Assembly: GCF_002159625.1 (NCBI RefSeq) | Contig: NZ_NFIZ01000011.1 | Span: 26,381 to 90,380, forward strand | Source: Olsenella sp. An285 | GTDB lineage: Bacteria; Actinomycetota; Coriobacteriia; Coriobacteriales; Atopobiaceae | DNA: 64,000 bases | Direction: 5' to 3' | In this document: positions 1-8,253 of the stretch, in pieces | Numbering within the stretch: position 1 is the stretch's first letter | How the letters are laid out: every line of letters starts with the position of its first letter | Translations under genes and position numbers: made by a program | The notes under the pieces: generated by a model | The model's database searches: none | What the model saw: the letters and a program-made list of their open reading frames with translations, nothing else | What the model was told of the DNA's origin: nothing

Positions 1-1429
1 CCTCGACATCGTGCCGGCGATCAACAAGATCGACCTCCCGAGCGCGCACCCGGACGAGGTCAAGATGGAGATCGAGGAGGACCTGGCCATCCCCGCCGAC
101 GACGCCGTGTGCGTGTCCGGCAAGACGGGCGAGGGCATCCACGACCTCCTCGAGGCCATCGTCCTTCTCGTCTCCCCGCCCTCCGGGGACCGCGAGGCTC
201 CGCTCAAGGCGCTCATCCTGGACTCCTACTTCGACGAGTACCGCGGCGTCGTGGCCACGGTGCGCGTCTTCGACGGGCGCATCCGCAAGGGCGACCAGCT
301 CACGATGATGCAGTCCGGCGTGGACTTCCTCGTTGACGGCGTGGGCGTGCGCCGCCCGGCCGAGACCCCCATGGCGGAGCTCGGCGTGGGCGAGGTCGGC
401 TACGTGGTCACGGGCCTCAAGGACCCCGCCGCCGTGCGCGTGGGCGACACGCTCACGTACCGCGACCGCCCCTGCGCCGAGGCGCTGCCCGGCTACCGCG
501 AGGCCAAGCCCATGGTCTACACCGGCATCTTCCCGGTGGACAACAAGGACTACGAGAACCTGCGCGACGCGCTGGAGAAGCTGCGCGTGAACGACCCGTC
601 GCTCACCTGGAGCCCGGAGACCTCCGTGGCCCTGGGCTTCGGGTTCCGCGTGGGCTTTCTCGGGCTCCTGCACATGGAGGTCGTGAAGGAGCGCCTGGAG
701 CGCGAGTTCTCGCTCTCGCTCATAGCCACCTCGCCCTCGGTCGACTACCACGTCTACAAGACCGACGGGGAGATGCTCGAGGTGAGAAGCCCGCAGGACC
801 TCCCGGACGTCACGCGCATAGACCACATCGAGGAGCCCTTCCTCAAGGCAAAGGTCATCGTGCCGCCCGAGTACACGGGCGCCGTGATGCAGCTCGCCAT
901 CGAGCACCGCGGCATCACGCAGGACATGATCTACCTCACCGAGAAGTCCGTGGAGATGCACTTCGACATTCCCCTGGCGGAGCTCATCCTTGACTTCTTC
1001 GACCAGCTCAAGAGCCGCACCAAGGGCTACGCGAGCCTGGACTACGAGTTCTCCGACTACCGCACGAGCGACCTCGTGAAGCTCGACATCCTGCTCTCAG
1101 GCGACGAGGTGGACGCGCTCAGCTTCATCGTGCACCGGGACAAGGCGTATGCCCTCGCCCGCGGCCTCTGCGACAAGCTCAAGGAGATCATCCCGCGCCA
1201 GCAGTTCGAGGTACCCATCCAGGGCGCCATCGGAAACAAGATCATCTCGCGCTCCACGGTCAAGGCCGTGCGCAAGGACGTGCTGGCCAAGTGCTACGGC
1301 GGAGACATCTCGCGCAAGCGCAAGCTCCTCGAGAAGCAGAAGGAGGGCAAGAAGCGCATGAAGCAGATCGGCTCCGTGGAGGTGCCGCAGGAGGCGTTCC
1401 TCGCCGTCCTCAAGGTGGACGACCAGTGA
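1..1429 (+). CDS. lepA: Elongation factor 4 (LepA), 5' end outside window
   Basis: Ribosome-associated translational GTPase that back-translocates or remodels stalled ribosomes. The reading frame is already open at base 2 (codons for LDIVPAINKID), so roughly the first quarter of the protein, including the P-loop, lies upstream. Visible parts are the G4 motif NKID, a G5-like SGKTGEG, the beta-barrel and EF-G-like domains, and the LepA-specific C-terminal domain ending in a basic stretch (GDISRKRKLLEKQKEGKK) and the typical ending EAFLAVLKV. The stop overlaps the start of the downstream dihydrouridine synthase gene by four bases (GTGA), which suggests translational coupling. Identification is firm; only the N-terminus is missing. 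Confidence 0.96.
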   Translation, partial: LDIVPAINKIDLPSAHPDEVKMEIEEDLAIPADDAVCVSGKTGEGIHDLLEAIVLLVSPPSGDREAPLKALILDSYFDEYRGVVATVRVFDGRIRKGDQLTMMQSGVDFLVDGVGVRRPAETPMAELGVGEVGYVVTGLKDPAAVRVGDTLTYRDRPCAEALPGYREAKPMVYTGIFPVDNKDYENLRDALEKLRVNDPSLTWSPETSVALGFGFRVGFLGLLHMEVVKERLEREFSLSLIATSPSVDYHVYKTDGEMLEVRSPQDLPDVTRIDHIEEPFLKAKVIVPPEYTGAVMQLAIEHRGITQDMIYLTEKSVEMHFDIPLAELILDFFDQLKSRTKGYASLDYEFSDYRTSDLVKLDILLSGDEVDALSFIVHRDKAYALARGLCDKLKEIIPRQQFEVPIQGAIGNKIISRSTVKAVRKDVLAKCYGGDISRKRKLLEKQKEGKKRMKQIGSVEVPQEAFLAVLKVDDQ

Positions 1430-2418
1430 CGGCCTCCGAGGTCCTCTCCGAGCTTGCCCCCGCCGCCGCGCTCTCGCCCGACCTGCCCGCCTGGGATCGC
1501 GAGCTCTCCGGCAAGCTCCTCATGGCGCCGATGGCAGGCGTCTCCGACGCGGCGTATCGCCTCATGGCGCGCTCGGGGGGCGCGGCGCTGGCCTACTCCG
1601 AGATGGTCTCCTGCGCCGGCCTCCACTACGGCGAGAAGAGCTGGGAGCTCGTGGACCCGGACCCGGCGGAGCCGGAGATCGCCGTGCAGCTCTTTGGCTC
1701 CAAGCCGGAGCTCTTCCGAGAGTCCGCGGAGCGCGTGGCGGCCCGCCTGGGAGATCGCCTGGCGCTTCTCGACATCAACATGGCCTGTCCCGTGCCCAAG
1801 GTCACGCGCAAGGGCGAGGGCTCGGCGCTGCTGGAGGACCCCGGGCTCGCGGCAGGGATCGTGCGCGCGTGCCGGGAGGGCGCTCCCGGCGTTCCCGTGA
1901 CGGTGAAGATTCGTCGGGGCCGCTACATGGGACAGGAGGTCGCGCCGGAGTTCGCGCGCGCGATGGAGGCCGCGGGCGCCGCGGCGGTGGCGGTGCACGG
2001 CCGCTTTGCCACGCAGATGTACCACGGCGAGGCGGACTGGGGGGCCGTTGCGCGCGTCGTCGACGCGGTGGACATCCCGGTCATAGCCTCTGGGGACGTC
2101 CTCTCGCACGACGCGGCGAGGCGCGCTCTCTCCGAGACCGGTGCGGCTGCCGTGATGGTGGCGCGCGGCACGTACGGCAACCCGTGGGTGTTCTCGGGTC
2201 ACGTCCCGACGCCGGTCGAGAAGATCGCGGCGTTCGAGTGCCACGTGCGCCTGCTCGAGGCCACGGGCGCCCATCTCAAGCGCGCCCGCAGTCTCGCTGG
2301 CTGGTACTTCAAGGGCATGCCCGACGCCGCAAGGTGGAGGAACGCGGCCATGAGCTGCGTGACGGCCGAGGAGTTCCTCGCGGTCGCGGCGGAGGTTCGC
2401 GCGGCGCTGGGGTCGTGA
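1426..2418 (+). CDS. dus: tRNA-dihydrouridine synthase (DusB-like)
   Basis: FMN-dependent reductase that converts uridines in the tRNA D-loop to dihydrouridine. About 330 residues. The FMN-barrel opening MAPMAGVSDAAYR is near residue 33, the active-site loop NMACPVPKV has its Cys near residue 121, and the following RKGEGSALLEDP matches the DusB-type substrate loop; KIRRG and VAVHGR are further barrel motifs. A GTG start at 1426 overlaps the lepA stop as GTGA. A longer frame exists upstream but it reads antiparallel to nothing conserved and runs inside lepA, so the GTG start is preferred. A long dyad repeat follows the stop. Confidence 0.93.
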   Translation: MTASEVLSELAPAAALSPDLPAWDRELSGKLLMAPMAGVSDAAYRLMARSGGAALAYSEMVSCAGLHYGEKSWELVDPDPAEPEIAVQLFGSKPELFRESAERVAARLGDRLALLDINMACPVPKVTRKGEGSALLEDPGLAAGIVRACREGAPGVPVTVKIRRGRYMGQEVAPEFARAMEAAGAAAVAVHGRFATQMYHGEADWGAVARVVDAVDIPVIASGDVLSHDAARRALSETGAAAVMVARGTYGNPWVFSGHVPTPVEKIAAFECHVRLLEATGAHLKRARSLAGWYFKGMPDAARWRNAAMSCVTAEEFLAVAAEVRAALGS

Positions 2419-2460
2419 GCTCCGAGTGCGCGTCCTTCTCGACTGGGGTGTCGGTTTTGG

Positions 2461-2600
2461 AGGGTGTGTACACCGCCCCTTGAGGGTATGCGCACTTTCA
2501 CGACTTGATTGGCTTGCGTTCCCGCTGGTAGAAGTGCTAACGAGAAGAGCGGGCAGCTTGGAAACGTGTACATACCCTGAGGGGGCGGTGTACATACCCT
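2461..2600. repeat. Long intergenic dyad, family 1 (GGGTATG), copy A
   Basis: Two arms of about 39 bases face each other across about 60 bases. The left arm has the motif GGGTGTG at 2462 and GGGTATG at 2484. The right arm has the complementary CATACCC at 2571 and 2593. Within both arms the two motif copies are 22 bp apart, and the arms also share GTGTACACCGCCCC. A second copy lies at 15524-15662. It fills most of the 228-bp gap between dus and hemW, where no gene is evident. The layout resembles REPIN or MITE elements; which enzyme would mobilise it is not visible here. Confidence 0.85.
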
Positions 2601-2646
2601 CTTGGGGACCGACGCACGGGAGCGTCGCCCACGAGAGGAGATGTCT

Positions 2647-3825
2647 ATGATCTCCGCGCTCTACCTGCACATACCGTTTTGTCACGCCAAGTGCGCGTAC
2701 TGCGACTTCGACTCGCGGCCCCTGTGCGGCGAGGCGCTCGAGAAGGCGGCCTCGCGCTATCTCGAGGGCCTGCTTGCTCGGATTGACGCCTTCGGCGAGG
2801 CTGGTGCGCTCTCCGAGGTCCGCACGGCCTACGTGGGTGGGGGCACGCCCACGGTGCTGGGCCCCGGCCTGCCCGAGCTCGTTCGCCGCGTTCGCAGCTG
2901 GTGCGCGCCGGACGAGCTCACGTGCGAGGCCAACCCGGAGTCCTTCGACGAATCCATGGCCGCGGCGCTTGCCGAGGCAGGAGCCACGCGCGTCTCGCTC
3001 GGCGTTCAGACGCTCGACCCCGCGGAGCTCCGCGCCATCGGGCGCATCCATACGGCGGAGCAGGCCCTGGCCGCGGTTGCGCGGGCCAGGGCGGCGGGTC
3101 TCTCCGTCTCCTGCGACCTCATGTGCGGGCTTCCCGGACAGTCACGGGAGAGCTGGCGGCGCACGCTGTCCCGCATCGTGGCGACGTCACCGGACCACGC
3201 CTCCGTGTACCCCCTCACGCTGGAGGAGGGGGCGCCGCTCGCGCACCGCGCCGAGACTGACCCCTCGCTCGAGCCGGACGCCGACCTCCAGGCCTGGTGC
3301 ATGGAGGAGGCACGTCGCGTTCTGGGGGCGGCCGGCTACCATCCCTACGAGGTCGCGAGCTACGCGCTGCCCGGACGCGAGTGCGCCCACAACATTGCCT
3401 ACTGGACGGGCGCGAGCTACCTCGGCCTCGGCCGTTCGGCCGCGGGAATGCTCGGTGCAGGGGAGTGGGACGCGCTGGCGGCGCTCCTCGGCGGCGAGCC
3501 CGCGGGGGAGGGCACGGGGCGCGTGCGCTACGTGCAGCGGGACGACGTCGGGATGGCATTCGACGTAGAGCGCCTCACCGCGCGCGAGGCCGTAGCGGAA
3601 GACCTCATGCTGGGCATGCGCATGACGCGTGGGGTTGGTCCCGAGCTCCTGTCCCGGGCGCGGAGCGTGGCGGGCGAGAAGAGCGTGGACTCCGCCGTGT
3701 CGACCGCGCTGTCACGGGGACTGGCCGCGTGGGACGCGGGCGGCAGGCTCGTTCCCACCGAGCGGGGCTGGCTCCTTGGAAACGAGCTCTACGGCCTCAT
3801 GTGGGACCTCGCCGCGGACGACTAG
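2647..3825 (+). CDS. hemW: HemW-like radical SAM protein (heme chaperone)
   Basis: Radical SAM protein of the HemW family, formerly annotated as oxygen-independent coproporphyrinogen III oxidase; HemW binds and delivers heme rather than oxidising coproporphyrinogen. About 392 residues. The N-terminal HIPFCHAKCAYCDF places the SAM/4Fe-4S cysteines at about residues 12, 16 and 19, followed by GGGTPT, GVQTLD and CDLMCGLPGQ, and the C-terminal HNIAYWTGASYLGLG is typical of the family. The ATG at 2647 is chosen over the ATG at 2641 because AGAGGAG ends at 2640 and gives six bases of spacing. No heme biosynthesis genes lie nearby. Confidence 0.92.
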   Translation: MISALYLHIPFCHAKCAYCDFDSRPLCGEALEKAASRYLEGLLARIDAFGEAGALSEVRTAYVGGGTPTVLGPGLPELVRRVRSWCAPDELTCEANPESFDESMAAALAEAGATRVSLGVQTLDPAELRAIGRIHTAEQALAAVARARAAGLSVSCDLMCGLPGQSRESWRRTLSRIVATSPDHASVYPLTLEEGAPLAHRAETDPSLEPDADLQAWCMEEARRVLGAAGYHPYEVASYALPGRECAHNIAYWTGASYLGLGRSAAGMLGAGEWDALAALLGGEPAGEGTGRVRYVQRDDVGMAFDVERLTAREAVAEDLMLGMRMTRGVGPELLSRARSVAGEKSVDSAVSTALSRGLAAWDAGGRLVPTERGWLLGNELYGLMWDLAADD

Positions 3826-3853
3826 CCGCCCGCGCTTCTCGTCCTGGTGGATC

Positions 3854-3972
3854 GAGTGCGGGCCGGAGCGCACTCGATGCTCGCACTTGGCGGCATATGC
3901 CGAGAAGGACCGCGCACTCAATGCATCCCGGACTCGAAACCGCCCGCACTTGATGCTCGCACTCACGAGTGC
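3854..3972. repeat. Intergenic repeat, family 2 (GCACTTGATGC)
   Basis: Three same-strand copies of an 11-mer: GCACTCGATGC at 3870, GCACTCAATGC at 3914 and GCACTTGATGC at 3946. They are flanked by the inverted pieces GAGTGCG (3854) and the small hairpin GCACTCACGAGTGC (from 3959). A closely related stretch, GCACTTGATGC followed by CCGCACT and a GCACT/AGTGC hairpin, is at 43631-43660. It is not regularly spaced enough to be a CRISPR array. Confidence 0.75.
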
Positions 3973-4094
3973 AGGCGAGAAGCGCCCCGGGTCCCGTGCT
4001 CAGAAGCGCATTTGTGTACGGGCCACGTCTGCCGCACCCAGAGACCCCGTCCACAGCTCGTCCACCTGCGAGCTTGAGGGCTACTTGAGGGTTC

Positions 4095-4123
4095 TTGACG
4101 ACAACATTAAACCTCAGCATAAA
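4095..4123 (+). promoter_or_regulatory. Possible sigma-A-type promoter upstream of flavoprotein gene
   Basis: TTGACG at 4095-4100, 17-base spacer, CATAAA at 4118-4123. The -35 matches consensus at five of six positions; the -10 is weaker. Oddly, the perfect hairpin at 4125-4152 would lie right at the expected transcription start. Confidence 0.4.
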
Positions 4124-4124
4124 G

Positions 4125-4152
4125 GTTCTTCTCGCCACAGGGCGAGAAGAAC
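4125..4152. repeat. Perfect 12-bp hairpin made of two inverted GGCGAGAAGAAC units
   Basis: GTTCTTCTCGCC (4125-4136), loop ACAG, GGCGAGAAGAAC (4141-4152). The arms are two inverted copies of the 9-mer that recurs through the window with three extra bases each. Inverted pairs of uptake sequences that double as terminators are known from Neisseria and Pasteurellaceae; here that role is inference only. Confidence 0.85.
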
Positions 4153-4237
4153 GGGCGTCCCGCCGAGCCGCTGCCTGCCGAGCTGCTTGCGGGGCCTATG
4201 CTGTTATGCATCGCAACGACCGAGGAGGGGACGCCCC

Positions 4238-6247
4238 ATGGCATTCACCAAGCTGCTCGAGCCGATCAAGGTCGGCAACCTCACGCTCAAGAACCGCGTC
4301 ATGTTCCCGCCGCTCACCACCGGCTACGAGGAGCGCGACGGCTCCATCGGCGCGCGAAGCCTCGCGTTCTACGAGCGCCTGGCCAAGGGCGGCGTCTCCT
4401 ACATCGTCATCGGCGACGTGGCGCCCGTGAACACCGCGAGCCCCACGCCCAAGCTCTGCGACGACTCCCAGATCCCGAGCTTCGCGGCCCTCGCCGACGC
4501 CGTCCACGCTCACGGCGCCAAGCTCGCCCTGCAGCTCTTCCATCCCGAGTACGACGTTCCCGGCGTGGGCAGGCTCATCATGGCCTCTCGCATGGCGGCG
4601 ATGGAGGGGCAGAAGGCCCAGGCCGCAGGCGACATGGAGACCTTCGCCGCCAAGATGGCCGAGTCCAAGGAGATCGCCAACCAGGCCTACGCCAAGCTCC
4701 ACCACGACATGCAGCACTTCGTCTCCGAGGCCACCGTCGAGCAGCTCGGTGAGATCAGGGAGGCCATCGCGGCCTGCGCCGCCCGGGCGGAGAGGGCCGG
4801 CGTCGACGCCATCGAGGTGCACGGTGACCGCCTGGTGGGGTCTCTCTGCTCCACGGCGCTCAACCACCGCACGGACGAGTACGGCGGCTCCTTCGAGAAC
4901 CGCGTGCGCTACGCCCTCGAGGTCGTGGCGGCGATCAAGGAGGCGGCGCCGGGCCTCATGGTGGAGTACAAGCTCCCCGTCATCATGACCAACCCGGACG
5001 GTTCCAAGCGCGGCAAGGGTGGCCTCGAGCCCGACGAGGCCTGCGAGCTCGCCGTCCTTCTCGCCCAGGCGGGAGTGGACATGATCCAGGTGGCCCAGGC
5101 CAACCACACGGGCAACATGGGCGACACCATCCCGCCCATGGGGACGATGCCCTACAACTGGACGCTCCCGGTGGCGGCACGCGTGAAGTCCCTCGTGGAC
5201 GTCCCCGTTGCCACCGTCGGCCGCGTGGTCACGCCCGAGGCCGGCGAGAAGATCCTCGAGGAGGGCCAGGCGGACGTCATCGGCTACGGTCGCTCGCTGC
5301 TCGCGGATCCCGACATCGCCCTCAAGGCGGCATCCGGCGAGCCCGTGCGCCTGTGCCTCAACTGCAACAAGGGCTGCGTCGACGCCATCCAGGGCAGGCG
5401 CTACATCTCCTGCGTGCTCAACGCAGAGAACGGCGACGAGGCCACGACCTCCATCCGCCCCGGAGAGGGCGAGAAGCGCGTGGCCGTGGTGGGCGGCGGC
5501 ATCGCCGGCTGCGAGGCCGCGCGCGTGGCGGCCAAGCGCGGCTACGACGTCACGCTCTTCGAGCGCGCCGAGCGCCTGGGCGGCCAGATCGAGCTCGCCG
5601 CCGCGCCGCCGCGCAAGGCCGAGATCATGCGCGCCGTCGAGTACTACGAGCGCGTCCTGCCGGCCCTGGGCGTCGACGTGCGCCTGGGCCACGAGGCCAC
5701 AGCCACCGACCTCGCCGGCTTCGATGCAGTCATCGCGGCGGTGGGCGCCGAGAACGTCACGCTGCCGGTGCCCGGCGCCGACGGCCCCAACGTGGTCTCC
5801 GCGTGGGACGTGCTCGCCGGCAAGGTCGCGCCCGAGGGGCGCGTGGCCGTCATCGGCGGCGGCCTCGTGGGCACCGAGACCGCGGAGTACCTGCTCGCCC
5901 GCGGCTGCGACGTCACCATAGTGGAGATGCTCGACACGATCGCGGCGGGGGAGTCCGGGACCATCCTGCCCACGATCATGGCCGAGTTCGCCGAGAAGGG
6001 CGTGGAGCAGCTGGTGAACACGCGCGTGACCGCGATCACGGGGGCGGGCGTGGAGGCCGAGCGCGACGGCGAGGCCGTGAGCGTGCCGTGCGACTGCGTG
6101 GTCATGGCCGTGGGCTCGCGCGCCGTGCCCTTCGACGCGAGCGCCCTCGACGTGCCCGTGACGCTGGTGGGCGACTGCTCCGGCGAGCGCACCGCCGACA
6201 TCGCGAGCGCCATCCGCACCGCCTACGCCGCCGCCAACAGTCTGTAA
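4238..6247 (+). CDS. Old-yellow-enzyme/enoate-reductase-type flavoprotein (FMN, 4Fe-4S, FAD)
   Basis: About 669 residues with the build of 2,4-dienoyl-CoA reductase, enoate reductase and the BaiCD/BaiH family. An N-terminal FMN TIM barrel starts LLEPIKVGNLTLKNRVMFPP. A 4Fe-4S cluster motif follows with cysteines near 373, 376, 380 and 392 (CLNCNKGC ... ISC). Then come an FAD-binding VVGGGIAGCEAA near 418 and an NAD(P)-binding GGGLVGTETA near 538. Such enzymes reduce an activated C=C bond in anaerobes, passing electrons from NAD(P)H through FAD and Fe-S to FMN. The substrate cannot be read from sequence. It stands alone, with its own ribosome binding site and a terminator after it. Its stop codon lies inside a perfect 31-bp palindrome. 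Confidence 0.88.
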   Translation: MAFTKLLEPIKVGNLTLKNRVMFPPLTTGYEERDGSIGARSLAFYERLAKGGVSYIVIGDVAPVNTASPTPKLCDDSQIPSFAALADAVHAHGAKLALQLFHPEYDVPGVGRLIMASRMAAMEGQKAQAAGDMETFAAKMAESKEIANQAYAKLHHDMQHFVSEATVEQLGEIREAIAACAARAERAGVDAIEVHGDRLVGSLCSTALNHRTDEYGGSFENRVRYALEVVAAIKEAAPGLMVEYKLPVIMTNPDGSKRGKGGLEPDEACELAVLLAQAGVDMIQVAQANHTGNMGDTIPPMGTMPYNWTLPVAARVKSLVDVPVATVGRVVTPEAGEKILEEGQADVIGYGRSLLADPDIALKAASGEPVRLCLNCNKGCVDAIQGRRYISCVLNAENGDEATTSIRPGEGEKRVAVVGGGIAGCEAARVAAKRGYDVTLFERAERLGGQIELAAAPPRKAEIMRAVEYYERVLPALGVDVRLGHEATATDLAGFDAVIAAVGAENVTLPVPGADGPNVVSAWDVLAGKVAPEGRVAVIGGGLVGTETAEYLLARGCDVTIVEMLDTIAAGESGTILPTIMAEFAEKGVEQLVNTRVTAITGAGVEAERDGEAVSVPCDCVVMAVGSRAVPFDASALDVPVTLVGDCSGERTADIASAIRTAYAAANSL

Positions 6248-6272
6248 ATTGGGGACAGTCCCCAATTTACAG
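6242..6272. repeat. Perfect 31-bp palindrome over the stop codon
   Basis: Arms CTGTAAATTGGGGAC (6242-6256) and GTCCCCAATTTACAG (6258-6272) around one central base. The stop codon TAA (6245-6247) is inside the left arm. The core GGGGACAGTCCCC resembles REP-like palindromes reported with REP-associated tyrosine transposases in other bacteria. Confidence 0.9.
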
Positions 6273-6273
6273 A

Positions 6274-6310
6274 GGGGCCCGGTCGCACGCCGCGGCCGGG
6301 CCCCGTTCTT
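6274..6310 (+). terminator. Intrinsic terminator-like hairpin
   Basis: GGGGCCCGG (6274-6282) pairs with CCGGGCCCC (6296-6304) and is followed by GTTCTT. It would end transcription of the flavoprotein gene. Confidence 0.75.
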
Positions 6311-6379
6311 CCCGCCCCTTGCGCGCGATGGGCAAATGATGCATGCTAGCAGCAGAAACGCCGTTGAGAGGGGATCGTC

Positions 6380-6850
6380 ATGCCGGGCAAGCGCACGGAC
6401 GTCATCAGCTGGGACGAGTTCTTCATGAAGGCCGCCGTCGCCGCGAGCCTGCGCAGCAAGGACCCCAACACGCAGGTCGGCGCCTGCATCGCGGACACCA
6501 ACCACCGCATCCTCTCCGTGGGCTACAACGGCACGCCCCACGGCCTCAACGACGACGAGTTCCCCTGGGGAGTCGCGGACGACCCGCTCTACGACAAGCA
6601 CAACTACGTCATTCACGCCGAGGCCAACGCCATCCTCAACTACCGCGGCACCCTCAAGGACATGACGGGCGCCACGGCCTACGTCACGCTCTTCCCGTGC
6701 CACGAGTGCGCCAAGACGCTCGTGCAGGCGGGCATCGGCGAGGTGGTCTACCTCGATGACAAGTATGACGGCACCGAGGACAACCGCATCTCCAAGAACA
6801 TCCTCGACCGCTGCGGGGTCTCCTACCGCCAGATGACGCTCGAGGACTAG
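6380..6850 (+). CDS. Deoxycytidylate (dCMP) deaminase, ComEB-like
   Basis: Zinc enzyme that deaminates dCMP to dUMP for dTTP synthesis; about 156 residues, usual for the family. The zinc and catalytic motif HAEAN is near residue 79 and PCHEC near residues 106-110; an early SKDPNTQVGA and the YNGTPHG loop are also family features. The ATG at 6380 follows a GAGAGGGGA ribosome binding site. In Bacillus the orthologous gene lies in the comE operon but is not needed for competence. Here it is monocistronic, between two terminator-like regions. Confidence 0.92.
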   Translation: MPGKRTDVISWDEFFMKAAVAASLRSKDPNTQVGACIADTNHRILSVGYNGTPHGLNDDEFPWGVADDPLYDKHNYVIHAEANAILNYRGTLKDMTGATAYVTLFPCHECAKTLVQAGIGEVVYLDDKYDGTEDNRISKNILDRCGVSYRQMTLED

Positions 6851-6983
6851 CCGCTGCGCACGCGCTGGCGGCCGCCCCGCTCGCGCACCGACTGCGCTGA
6901 TACCGTGGCGTTTCCCCAAAGCCCCTGAATGGCGGGTATACTCTCCCCATCTGTGACGTATCGCCAGCAGGGAGACATGCCAC

Positions 6984-8090
6984 ATGGCATCAATGAACGA
7001 GAAGGACTACTACGCCATCCTGGGCGTCGAGAAGGACGCCTCCACCGAGGACATACGCAAGGCGTTCCAGACGAAGGCAAGGAAGCTCCATCCGGACGTC
7101 AACAAGGAGCCGGACGCGGAGGAGCGTTTCAAGGAGGTCTCGGAGGCATACGCCGTCCTCTCCGACCCCGACAAGCGCAAGCGCTACGACGCCATGAGGT
7201 CCGGCAGCCCCTTTGCCGGCGGCGGCTACGGCTCGCCCGCGGGTGGCGGATACGGCGACCCCTTCGGCGGCAGCCCGTTTGGCTGGGGGCCCTTCGGCGG
7301 GGGCTTCGGCGGCGCCGCGCAGCGCCGCAAGTCGCGCGCCTACAATCCGCGCGCCGGCGCGGACGTGGTCTACGAGCTCGCCCTCGACGCCGAGACGGCG
7401 GCCGCGGGGGCGCGCCGCGGCGTGACCTACCAGCGCTACGCCGCCTGCGAGGCGTGCCACGGCTCGGGCTCCGTGGTCTCCGACCACCCCGAGACCTGCC
7501 CCACCTGCGGCGGCGCCGGCCACATCACCGTGGACACCGGCCTCTTTGGCGTGATGATGATGACGTGCCCGGAGTGCGAGGGCACGGGCAAGGTCGTCGC
7601 GGACCCGTGCCGCTCCTGCGGGGGCTCGGGTCGCACGCTCACGGCGAGCGAGGTCGTCGTCGACGTCCCCGCGGGCAGCCACGACGGCGACGTGGTGCGC
7701 GTGCCCGGCATGGGCAATGCCGGAACCAACGGGTCCTCCACGGGGGACTTCGTCTGCCGCGTCTGCGTGCCCGAGGAGCGCCTCACGCGCTCCCAGGTGA
7801 GCGGCTTCAACTCGATAGGCTTCGCGCTGCCGTTTCTCGTGCTGGGCCTTCTCACCGGGACGCTCGCCTCGCTCGCCCTCATCGTGATCGTCCCCGCGGT
7901 CATAGGCGTCTACCTCGTTGTCCGCGATGGCGTGAAGGTCAAGGCCCGCTGGTGGAGGAACGCCGGCGTGGCGGTTGCCAACGGCGCCTCCAACGGCTTC
8001 ATGATCGCGCTCGTCTTCGCCCTCATGTTCTCGTGCACCTCCGGCCTAGGGCGCGGAGGGTTCATGGGCAGGGGGTACTACTACGGCTAG
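6984..8090 (+). CDS. DnaJ-type protein with C-terminal membrane segments
   Basis: About 368 residues. It begins as a normal DnaJ: J-domain ([20 protein letters not shown] in place of the classic HPD helix turn) to about residue 70, then a Gly/Phe-rich linker. Four zinc-finger repeats CxxCxGxG follow between about 154 and 215. The substrate-binding domain then stops after VRVPGMGN. The last about 110 residues are instead hydrophobic, with about two helices ([12 protein letters not shown] and [15 protein letters not shown]), a basic loop, another helix ([11 protein letters not shown]) and a Gly/Tyr tail. The protein is therefore likely membrane-anchored, recruiting DnaK to the membrane. The downstream gene is a conventional DnaJ, so this one is probably specialised. 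A TATACT -10-like element is at 6937. Confidence 0.85.
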   Translation: MASMNEKDYYAILGVEKDASTEDIRKAFQTKARKLHPDVNKEPDAEERFKEVSEAYAVLSDPDKRKRYDAMRSGSPFAGGGYGSPAGGGYGDPFGGSPFGWGPFGGGFGGAAQRRKSRAYNPRAGADVVYELALDAETAAAGARRGVTYQRYAACEACHGSGSVVSDHPETCPTCGGAGHITVDTGLFGVMMMTCPECEGTGKVVADPCRSCGGSGRTLTASEVVVDVPAGSHDGDVVRVPGMGNAGTNGSSTGDFVCRVCVPEERLTRSQVSGFNSIGFALPFLVLGLLTGTLASLALIVIVPAVIGVYLVVRDGVKVKARWWRNAGVAVANGASNGFMIALVFALMFSCTSGLGRGGFMGRGYYYG

Positions 8091-8097
8091 CCCCGCC

Positions 8098-8119
8098 GCC
8101 CGGGCCGCCGTGCCCGGGC
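8098..8119 (+). terminator. Hairpin downstream of membrane DnaJ gene
   Basis: The 8-mer GCCCGGGC occurs at 8098 and 8112 and is self-complementary, giving an 8-bp stem with a CGCCGT loop. No clear T-run follows, so termination is possible rather than certain. A second stem, GGCGGGGC/GCCCCGCC, lies at 8155-8173. Confidence 0.45.
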
Positions 8120-8253
8120 AGACGGCTTTCAGAAAAGTGCTAGTTTTGTTCTCTGGCGGGGCTCGGCCCCGCCTTCCTAGGGTATAAGGCACATGGCCCC
8201 GGCGCCCTCCGCGCACGGGGCCCCTGGCACGCACGAGTCTCTGGAGTATGCAC

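Larger units (their letters stand above)
3826..4237. other. 412-bp intergenic region rich in repeats
   Basis: I see no convincing gene here. It contains the family 2 repeat (3854-3972), a copy of GGCGAGAAG at 3974, a possible promoter at 4095-4123 and a perfect hairpin at 4125-4152. The flavoprotein gene starts at its right end with a GAGGAGGGG ribosome binding site. Confidence 0.7.

Noticed and set aside
3854..3972. CRISPR array
   Set aside because: Only three short units with unequal spacing (44 and 32 bp) and no cas genes in the window.
3847..4077. Possible 76-residue protein in the repeat region
   Set aside because: It is built from the family 2 repeat, has no ribosome binding site, and matches nothing known.
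4238..6247. Assignment as bile-acid enzyme BaiCD/BaiH
   Set aside because: Same architecture, but no other bai gene is nearby and the family has many substrates.
4196..6985. Minus-strand frame of over 900 codons opposite the flavoprotein gene
   Set aside because: Same shadow effect; composition is His/Ala/Gly/Val-biased and the opposite strand carries FMN, Fe-S and FAD motifs.
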